From positions 1 through 21,438 of the forward strand of contig CAIWHI010000672.1 of NCBI GenBank assembly GCA_903912435.1: DNA of 21,438 bases, read 5' to 3'. Position numbers and translations under genes: made by a program. This DNA comes from an uncultured Bacteroidota bacterium. Its GTDB lineage: Bacteria > Bacteroidota > Bacteroidia > Chitinophagales > Chitinophagaceae. Below the pieces are notes generated by a model. The model searched no databases. It saw only the letters and a program-made list of their open reading frames with translations, and was not told where the DNA came from. This document shows, piece by piece, positions 16,141 through 21,438 of this stretch. Each line of letters opens with the position of its first letter. The first letter of the stretch is position 1.

Positions 16141-16163
16141 TTATAGTAGTTTATCGTTTTGTG

Positions 16164-16175
16164 AAACAATTGTTT
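16164..16175. promoter_or_regulatory. Perfect 12-base palindrome, possible operator
   Basis: AAACAATTGTTT is a perfect palindrome in the 90-base gap between the BcrB-like gene and the small Cys-rich gene. It could be a regulator site or chance in AT-rich DNA. No regulator is assigned. Confidence 0.25.
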
Positions 16176-16230
16176 AGAATATTTTGAGATGCTGGAATTA
16201 TGTATTGATTTTCATTAATGATGATGTGAT

Positions 16231-16719
16231 ATGAGCAACTTCGAACCTATTGATAGCATGATTGCCAAACTGCCTGATGGCAGTTTGATAGATACTAATG
16301 AGCTGGAACAGCAGGTGTTGAAGATTTGCCATTATGTGAAACATGTAGCGTTTTATCTCAAGGATGGGAAATCGCCAGTGGCAGTGATTTTCCCAAATCG
16401 CTCCTTGTTTACAAATCCTGATTATGTAAAATCGCCTGAGGAAGGTTGTTTCTGCCCCAGAAACCTACCTGAAATAGGTAAGTGCCTTACGGGCTGCATG
16501 CATTCACTGAATGATAAATTGCCTGCTACAAGTTCTAAACTTGATGCTGCGGTAATTATCAATACTGAATTATCAGTTACTGATGGTACGCTTAATCCCG
16601 CTGGTAATGTAATGCCAAAGAATATCCTCAAAAAATACAAAAACCATTTGGAGAATCTGTATGGGGCACAACTTTTGGTAAATGAGGAGGCATTTGAGAT
16701 GCGCTTGTGTAATGATTAG
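16231..16719 (+). CDS. Orphan C-terminal-like domain of an AMP-forming acyl-CoA ligase, with Cys cluster
   Basis: A 162-residue protein that I read as a stand-alone relative of the small C-terminal domain of AMP-forming acyl-CoA ligases. LIDTNELEQQVLKICHYVKHVAF resembles the segment that follows the hinge (split here: LIDTNELEQQ then VLKICHYVKHVAF), VAVIFPN matches the usual hydrophobic strand, and LNPAGNVMPKNIL plus KKYKNHLENLYG matches the extreme C-terminus of long-chain and feruloyl-CoA synthetases. The Lys expected in that A10-like motif appears to be Ala124. A large N-terminal adenylation domain is absent. An unusual insert carries Cys73, Cys75, Cys85 and Cys89 (C-x-C-x9-C-x3-C), suggesting a metal or iron-sulfur site. 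It may be a derived CoA-ester-binding or electron-transfer accessory, or a remnant under new selection. Function unknown; the fold assignment is by eye. Confidence 0.6.
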   Translation: MSNFEPIDSMIAKLPDGSLIDTNELEQQVLKICHYVKHVAFYLKDGKSPVAVIFPNRSLFTNPDYVKSPEEGCFCPRNLPEIGKCLTGCMHSLNDKLPATSSKLDAAVIINTELSVTDGTLNPAGNVMPKNILKKYKNHLENLYGAQLLVNEEAFEMRLCND

Positions 16720-16764
16720 TATGCTTGTATTTTTAAATTCATCTTTGTTATTTGAAATTATAAA

Positions 16765-18621
16765 ATGAATCTGGAAAATAAATTAAGGATTGGAGTGGTA
16801 GGCCTCGGGCCGGTGGGAATGATGCTTGCGGTGAAATTGGTGGAAGCCGGATGCGAAGTGGCCCTATGTGATAAGGATGAATTTAAACTGAAAAAGATAA
16901 GGGAAGAAGGTATTGTCCTACAGCATGTATATCACTCTGCCACCAGGTTTGATAAGGTTTATAACTCGCTCGACCAGATGAGCCATATGGAACCTGATTA
17001 CCTTATTTTCTCATTAAAATCTTACCATACAGCCAGTTCGGCTAAGGAAGCAGAAATATTAAAGTCTGAAAAACTCACCGTTATTGCAGCCCAAAATGGG
17101 ATTGATGTAGAAGAATTATTGTACCCTGTTTTTGGTGAATCAAAGACTATGCGCATGATTATCAACTTTGCAGGTAACCTTGTTTCACCTAATACTGTAA
17201 GAGTATCCTTTTTTACACCACCCAATTATATTGGCTCGGTAGATGATGCAAGGGCAGTACAAGCGGCTCAATTTGCCAATACATTAAACTCAGTAGGATT
17301 TACTTCCGAAAATGTTGATTCTTTCGAAATCGTAAAACGGTCTTGGGAAAAAACAATTCTTAATTCATCCTTAAGCCCTTTGTGTGGTGTTGGCAGATTG
17401 ACCATGGCAGAAGCCATTGCTGATGCCGATACCTGCGAACTAATAGAGCAAATAATACATGAGGGTATTGAGGTAGCTGAAAAGGAAAAAATCAGGTTCC
17501 CTGATGATTTCCTGAAAAAATGCATGCGCTACCTTAAAAAAGGTGGCGACCACTTCCCATCTCTTGCTGTTGACCTAATCAACAACCGTCAAACAGAAAT
17601 AGACTATTTCAATGGTAAAATAGTGGAGTATGGCAAAAAGCATTATGTAAGAACATCCTTGAATCTCGCCTTTACCAATATGGTTAAGGCCATGACCAAC
17701 AAGAATGTACTATCCAGAATGCCGGGGGTAATAGGTGAGGTAAACAAAAAGATTATCAACAAGGGCCTGGTAAATAATGACAGGTCGGCACTTTATTATA
17801 AAGAAACTAATTGTTTTCTAGGTATCGACCTTGGGTCGGCATTTACCAAATTCACGGTAATTGACGACATGGGTAATCCGATTTTCAGGTATATACTCCA
17901 GACATTGAACAAGGACAGGCAGGCAATGAAGCATGTCATCCAGGCCATACATGGTGCATTTAATATCAAATACAGTTGCGCTACCGGGTATGGTAGGAAG
18001 CATTTTTCAGATACCGATATTATCAAAACTGAAATTAATTGTGCTGCCGCAGGGGTATCTGAGTATTATGGTGGAATGAAAAACATATTGGATATTGGTG
18101 GAGAAGACATCAAAGTTATCCAGTGCGATAAGGATAACCATGTAGCCAATTTTTACATGAACGATAAGTGCGCCGCAGGTACAGGAGCCTTCTTATCCGA
18201 AATTTCGGAAAGGGCTGGTATCAACGATACCGATATGAGCAGCCTTGCAGCGCATTCTGAATACGACAAGGAACTAAATAGCTTCTGTACTGTATTTGCG
18301 AAGACCGAAATCATGAATTGGGTATTTGATGGCATGCCAGTAAGCGATATAGCAAGGGGCATTTATATCTCCATAGCCAATAAGGTTGGCAAGATGAAAT
18401 TGGTACCAGGGCTACCCATTTATATGATTGGTGGGGTTATAGCCTACCATCCTTACCTGAGTACCATCCTCAGTACCAAGTTTGGTATGGAAATCAATAT
18501 TGTAGAACATCCCCAATACATAGTGTCTTATGGTGCGGCAACCATTGCCAAGCAAAACTGGCATGAACCAGTTCCGGAAAATCACACAGAATCTCATGAG
18601 AAAATTAAAACTATAGGTTAG
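16765..18621 (+). CDS. Fusion: ketopantoate-reductase-like dehydrogenase + BcrA/HgdC-type ATPase activase
   Basis: A 618-residue two-domain protein. Residues about 7-330 are a complete ketopantoate-reductase-family dehydrogenase: Rossmann motif VVGLGPVG (11-18), Lys85 (SLKSYHT), Lys196 and Asn200 (SWEKTILN), and Glu278 (TEIDYFNG), matching the catalytic Lys/Asn/Glu pattern of PanE. Residues about 350-600 are a complete BcrA/BadF/HgdC activase: GIDLGSAFTKFTV (353-365), ILDIGGEDIK (441-450), cluster cysteines Cys469 (DKCAAGTGAF) and Cys508 (SFCTVFAKTE), and MIGGV. The join lies near 340-350 and the frame is continuous. The activase half should hydrolyse ATP and deliver electrons to an HgdB/BcrB-type protein, most simply the one at 14923. 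The dehydrogenase half probably oxidises or reduces a hydroxy/oxo acid or thioester with NAD(P)(H). The joint function is unknown and I know of no described protein with this arrangement. Confidence 0.85.
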   Translation: MNLENKLRIGVVGLGPVGMMLAVKLVEAGCEVALCDKDEFKLKKIREEGIVLQHVYHSATRFDKVYNSLDQMSHMEPDYLIFSLKSYHTASSAKEAEILKSEKLTVIAAQNGIDVEELLYPVFGESKTMRMIINFAGNLVSPNTVRVSFFTPPNYIGSVDDARAVQAAQFANTLNSVGFTSENVDSFEIVKRSWEKTILNSSLSPLCGVGRLTMAEAIADADTCELIEQIIHEGIEVAEKEKIRFPDDFLKKCMRYLKKGGDHFPSLAVDLINNRQTEIDYFNGKIVEYGKKHYVRTSLNLAFTNMVKAMTNKNVLSRMPGVIGEVNKKIINKGLVNNDRSALYYKETNCFLGIDLGSAFTKFTVIDDMGNPIFRYILQTLNKDRQAMKHVIQAIHGAFNIKYSCATGYGRKHFSDTDIIKTEINCAAAGVSEYYGGMKNILDIGGEDIKVIQCDKDNHVANFYMNDKCAAGTGAFLSEISERAGINDTDMSSLAAHSEYDKELNSFCTVFAKTEIMNWVFDGMPVSDIARGIYISIANKVGKMKLVPGLPIYMIGGVIAYHPYLSTILSTKFGMEINIVEHPQYIVSYGAATIAKQNWHEPVPENHTESHEKIKTIG

Positions 18622-18624
18622 TTT

Positions 18625-19878
18625 ATGAAAGCACATCACAGTAAAGAGAAGGGTTTTGGAATTATTTATGATGATATTTATTTGGTAAATGGCGCACGTA
18701 CTGCATTTGGTAAATTATGTGGTAGCCTTGCCGGGGTATCGCCTACTGATTTAGGCATTTTCGCAAGCAGGGCCGCAATCCAGAAAGCTGGTATTTCGGC
18801 TGGTGATGTAGACCAGGTTATTATGGCCAATATTGGGCAGAGTAGCTATGATGCCTACTTCCTGCCCCGCCATATTGGTTTGTATGCAGGTGTGCCCAAC
18901 ACAGTGCCTGCAGTAATGTTACAGCGTATTTGTGGTTCGGGATTTGAAACAATTACTGCTGGTGCCGATCAGATAACCCTGGGCAAGGCTGATGTAACCT
19001 TATGCGGAGGAACCGAAAATATGTCTTTAGCACCTACAGTAAGCTATGGCAACAGGATGGGTTATGCCTTGGGTAGGGTGGAATTCAGGGATTTTCTTTG
19101 GGAGGCACTGAATGATACTGCTGCCGTACCAATGGGTAATACCTCTGAAAATGTAGCACGTAAATACGGGATTACCCGTGCAGAAGCGGATATTTTTGGT
19201 AAATTATCCGTTGACCGTGCCATAGCAGCTACGCAAAAGGGTTTCCTTAAAGACGAAATTGTAGCATTGAATAGTACAGTATTTGAGGCTGAATCATGCA
19301 AGCCACGTAAGGTTTCCCTGCCACGCAAGGTTGTTGATTTTATTACTGATGAAAATATCAGGGCCTCCAGTTTGGAAGATATGGCAAAATTGCCTACTGC
19401 TTTCGAAAAGGACGGGGTGCAAACTGCAGCTAATTCCAGCGGAATAGTGGATGGTGCTGCGGCTGCAATTGTCGCTTCTAAATCATTCCTCAATTCTTCA
19501 AACCTAAAGCCATTATCAAGGATTGTAGCCTCGGCTACTGCTGCGCTTGACCCTAAAGTTATGGGTCTTGGCCCTGTACCTGCTATTAGGCTCCTTCTTG
19601 AAATGACTGGTTTGAAAATTGAAGATATAGGACTGGTAGAAATTAATGAGGCTTTTGCCGCACAATTTATTGGTTGTGAGCGTGAATTAGGTTTGGATAG
19701 AAATATCTGTAATGTGAATGGCGGTGCAATTGCCTATGGCCACCCGCTTGCTGCTACCGGGTTGAGGTTGTCAGTTTCCCTTTCAAGGGAAATGAAACTA
19801 AGAAATGTGAAATATGGTATTGCATCAGCATGTATAGGTGGCGGTCAGGGGAATGCGATATTGTTTGAATTGGTGTAA
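18625..19878 (+). CDS. Thiolase (acetyl-CoA C-acyltransferase)
   Basis: A 417-residue thiolase with the full catalytic set: nucleophile Cys103 (QRICGSGFE), the NEAFA motif (341-345), His373 (GGAIAYGHPLAATG) and Cys403 (SACIGGGQGNA). It splits a 3-oxoacyl-CoA with CoA, releasing acetyl-CoA, or runs in reverse. Within a benzoyl-CoA pathway the natural candidate step is 3-oxopimelyl-CoA to glutaryl-CoA plus acetyl-CoA, but an acetoacetyl-CoA role cannot be excluded. The ATG at 18625 lies 3 bases after the fusion gene, so the two are probably one transcript. The N-terminal 15 residues before DDIYLVNGARTAFG are longer than usual, and a later start would be possible only with a non-ATG codon. A repeat-containing gap follows. 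Confidence 0.88.
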   Translation: MKAHHSKEKGFGIIYDDIYLVNGARTAFGKLCGSLAGVSPTDLGIFASRAAIQKAGISAGDVDQVIMANIGQSSYDAYFLPRHIGLYAGVPNTVPAVMLQRICGSGFETITAGADQITLGKADVTLCGGTENMSLAPTVSYGNRMGYALGRVEFRDFLWEALNDTAAVPMGNTSENVARKYGITRAEADIFGKLSVDRAIAATQKGFLKDEIVALNSTVFEAESCKPRKVSLPRKVVDFITDENIRASSLEDMAKLPTAFEKDGVQTAANSSGIVDGAAAAIVASKSFLNSSNLKPLSRIVASATAALDPKVMGLGPVPAIRLLLEMTGLKIEDIGLVEINEAFAAQFIGCERELGLDRNICNVNGGAIAYGHPLAATGLRLSVSLSREMKLRNVKYGIASACIGGGQGNAILFELV

Positions 19879-20069
19879 GGAGTAGATAGTAATTAGTAGA
19901 TAGTAGTTAGTCAATTCCAATATAGCATTTAGAAGATAGTAGTAAGCCAGACAGTTTTATTATGAACAAAAGGAAATCTACTTACCAGGAAATGTCTTTC
20001 TACTTTCTACTTACTACTTTCTACAATCGGCATTTAGGAATGTATTTATAATTAATAAGAACGTTGGCA
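19879..20069. repeat. Extragenic direct and inverted repeats between thiolase and had
   Basis: Two tandem 14-base copies (AGTAGATAGTAATT at 19881-19894, AGTAGATAGTAGTT at 19895-19908) and a looser third copy (AGAAGATAGTAGTA at 19931-19944) are present. The block 19882-19910 is complementary to 19996-20024 at 23 of 29 positions, so the mRNA could fold into a long imperfect hairpin. No gene was seen in this gap. The arrangement resembles dispersed extragenic palindromes of Bacteroidota and could act as a partial terminator or a stabiliser upstream of had. Confidence 0.6.
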
Positions 20070-21137
20070 ATGAGTAAACAGAAAATTTATAAATGGCAAA
20101 TGACTGAGCTGAACAAGGAGTTTAGCCTGGTTGAGCAGACAGTACCTGCCCTAAAGGATGGGGAGGCTTTGGTAAAGGTAGCCGGATGTGGTGTTTGCCA
20201 TACCGATATTAGTTTCTGGCACCATGGGGTGCAGACCAAGCATGCCTTACCCCTTACCCTGGGTCACGAAATTAGCGGCACTGTAATTAATGGCCCTGAT
20301 GAATGGCTGAATAAAAATGTGATTATCCCGGCAGTATTGCCATGTGGCGAATGCGAATTGTGCCGCAAGGGTAGGAGTAATATATGCCGCAACCAACTTA
20401 TGCCTGGCAACGATTTCGATGGTGGCTTTGCTTCTCATATAATCGTTCCTGCAAGGTTTTTATGCCCGGTTCCGGATATTGTTTTGAAGAAGTACAGCCT
20501 GGAGCAGTTGTCAATTATTGCTGATGCGGTTTCTACTCCTTACCAGGTAATCAAAAAGGCAGAGATAGAAAAAGGCGACCTGGCAATTGTGATAGGCGTG
20601 GGTGGTGTAGGTATCTATGGTGCCCAGATTGCTAAAATATCCGGGGCTAAGGTTATTGCACTGGATGTAAATGATGAGAAACTGGCTATTGCCAAGGCAA
20701 ATGGGATTGATGCAACCTTAAATATTAAGGGTCTGGATATCAAGGCAATAAAAGAGCAGGTTAAAGCATTGGTTAAGGAATTAAAAGCCTCTTCCTACTG
20801 TTGGAAGATATTCGAAATGTCGGGTACAAAGGCTGGTCAGGATGTCGCATTCAATCTGGTAACTTTCGCTTCCACCTTGTCAATCGTGGGCTTCACTATG
20901 GAAAAGGTAGAAGTTCGCCTGAGTAACCTCATGGCTTTCGATGCCAAACTTATTGGTACCTGGGGTTGCAAACCAGAGTTATACCCCGAGGTAGTGAACC
21001 TCGTAGCCAACGACCAATTGCACATAGATGAGTTTGTACAAACTTTCCCTATGTCGCAAATCAACGAAGTATTTAAAAATACACTGGAACATAAATATGT
21101 GAAACGTTCGGTGTTAGTACCCGACTTTAACAACTAA
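20070..21137 (+). CDS. had: 6-hydroxycyclohex-1-ene-1-carbonyl-CoA dehydrogenase
   Basis: A 355-residue zinc alcohol dehydrogenase of the Had type, which oxidises 6-hydroxycyclohex-1-ene-1-carbonyl-CoA to the 6-oxo compound with NAD in the benzoyl-CoA pathway. Visible features are catalytic-site Cys43 (GCGVCHTD) and His66-Glu67 (GHEISG), structural zinc cysteines 92, 95, 98 and 106 (PCGECELCRKG), and the Rossmann GVGGVG at 176-181. Blocks that I recognise from Thauera Had are MPGNDFDGGFASHIIVPAR, WKIFEMSGT, and GFTMEKVEVRLSNLMAF. An in-frame TTG at 20064 exists, but I use the ATG two codons later because the protein then begins MSKQKIYKWQMTE as in homologues. It is followed after 11 bases by oah, the same had-oah order as in Thauera. 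High confidence in function. Confidence 0.93.
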   Translation: MSKQKIYKWQMTELNKEFSLVEQTVPALKDGEALVKVAGCGVCHTDISFWHHGVQTKHALPLTLGHEISGTVINGPDEWLNKNVIIPAVLPCGECELCRKGRSNICRNQLMPGNDFDGGFASHIIVPARFLCPVPDIVLKKYSLEQLSIIADAVSTPYQVIKKAEIEKGDLAIVIGVGGVGIYGAQIAKISGAKVIALDVNDEKLAIAKANGIDATLNIKGLDIKAIKEQVKALVKELKASSYCWKIFEMSGTKAGQDVAFNLVTFASTLSIVGFTMEKVEVRLSNLMAFDAKLIGTWGCKPELYPEVVNLVANDQLHIDEFVQTFPMSQINEVFKNTLEHKYVKRSVLVPDFNN

Positions 21138-21148
21138 ATTGAATAATT

Positions 21149-21438
21149 ATGGATTTGAAAAATCATGACCTCTTTAAAATGGATTTTAAAGAGATTTTAT
21201 TCGAAAAACGCCCTTGCCTTGATAGGGATGGCACACCTATAGAAGGATTGAATAATGCATGGATTATATTGAATAATCCTAAGCAATATAACTCATATAC
21301 CACTGCGGCTATTAAGGAAATGATTATGGCATTCCGCACTGCATCTAATGACCGTAGTGTGGTAGCTGTTGTGCTTACAGCCGTAGGTGATAAGGCATTT
21401 TGTACAGGTGGTAATACTAAGGAATACGCCGAGTATTA
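21149..21438 (+). CDS. oah: 6-oxocyclohex-1-ene-1-carbonyl-CoA hydrolase, 3' end cut by window
   Basis: The first 96 residues of a crotonase-superfamily ring-opening hydrolase (Oah, called BamA in obligate anaerobes), which adds water and cleaves the ring to 3-hydroxypimelyl-CoA. The N-terminus shows FEKRPCLDRDG, LNNPKQYNSYTT, FRTASNDRSV and GDKAFCTGGNTKEYAEY, segments that are distinctive for Oah among crotonases; the last forms the CoA and oxyanion-hole region. The catalytic part lies beyond the window. It starts 11 bases after had and is surely co-transcribed. Start at ATG 21149. In Thauera the next gene is dch (dienoyl-CoA hydratase), which is expected but not visible here. Confidence 0.92.
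   Translation, partial: MDLKNHDLFKMDFKEILFEKRPCLDRDGTPIEGLNNAWIILNNPKQYNSYTTAAIKEMIMAFRTASNDRSVVAVVLTAVGDKAFCTGGNTKEYAEY

Noticed and set aside
16231..16719. Reading the Cys-rich small protein as a ferredoxin
   Set aside because: The spacing C-x-C-x9-C-x3-C is not a ferredoxin pattern, and the rest matches an acyl-CoA-ligase tail domain.
16765..18621. Two separate genes or an assembly join instead of a fusion
   Set aside because: The frame runs through the linker around residues 330-350 without a stop, and both domains are complete; an assembly artefact cannot be fully excluded without reads.
19062..19493. 143-codon open frame on the minus strand inside the thiolase gene
   Set aside because: It lies entirely opposite conserved thiolase sequence; composition alone explains its length.
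20064..20069. TTG at 20064 as the had start
   Set aside because: An ATG lies two codons downstream and gives a normal Had N-terminus.

Overview
The window looks like Bacteroidota DNA. It is fairly AT-rich, starts are preceded by A-rich leaders rather than clear Shine-Dalgarno sites, and the sensor kinase at the left end has the SHNLRAP H-box and GKGMGLF-type ATP-lid motif common in that phylum. It carries much of an anaerobic aromatic (benzoyl-CoA) degradation cluster of the Thauera type, which is unusual for this phylum. No rRNA, tRNA, CRISPR array or transposase was seen.

Layout. Positions 1-4738 (+) hold the end of a very large multi-PAS/GAF histidine kinase and a single-domain response regulator. 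A long inverted repeat at 4752-4815 separates them from a convergent minus-strand operon, which reads mocA-like (7498-6884), xdhC-like (6887-6117), SDR dehydrogenase (6120-5386) and hemerythrin-like protein (5359-4823). The 214-bp divergent gap 7499-7712 contains a TGA-N6-TCA dyad. All later genes are on the plus strand: bcrC, bcrB, bcrA and bcrD (7713-12689, ATP-dependent class I benzoyl-CoA reductase); an ADP-forming acyl-CoA ligase (12781-14910); an extra BcrB/HgdB-like protein (14923-16140); a small Cys-rich orphan that resembles the C-terminal domain of an AMP-forming acyl-CoA ligase (16231-16719); a ketopantoate-reductase-like/BcrA-type activase fusion (16765-18621); a thiolase (18625-19878); had (20070-21137); and the start of oah (21149 to the window end).

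How the genes fit together. BcrCBAD would reduce benzoyl-CoA to the cyclic dienoyl-CoA at the cost of ATP. A dienoyl-CoA hydratase (dch), not in the window, would hydrate it. Had oxidises the 6-hydroxyenoyl-CoA, Oah opens the ring to 3-hydroxypimelyl-CoA, and the SDR and thiolase are candidates for the following beta-oxidation steps. The XdhC/MocA pair points to maturation of a molybdenum hydroxylase (4-hydroxybenzoyl-CoA reductase is one candidate) encoded elsewhere.

The most unusual part is 14923-18621. It holds a lone BcrB paralogue that keeps the three cysteines shared with BcrB, a Cys-rich orphan acyl-CoA-ligase tail domain, and a dehydrogenase fused to a complete [4Fe-4S] activase domain. 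Together these could form an additional, undescribed ATP-driven reductase or dehydratase system next to the benzoyl-CoA reductase. That functional reading is inference; the domain identities are read from the sequence.
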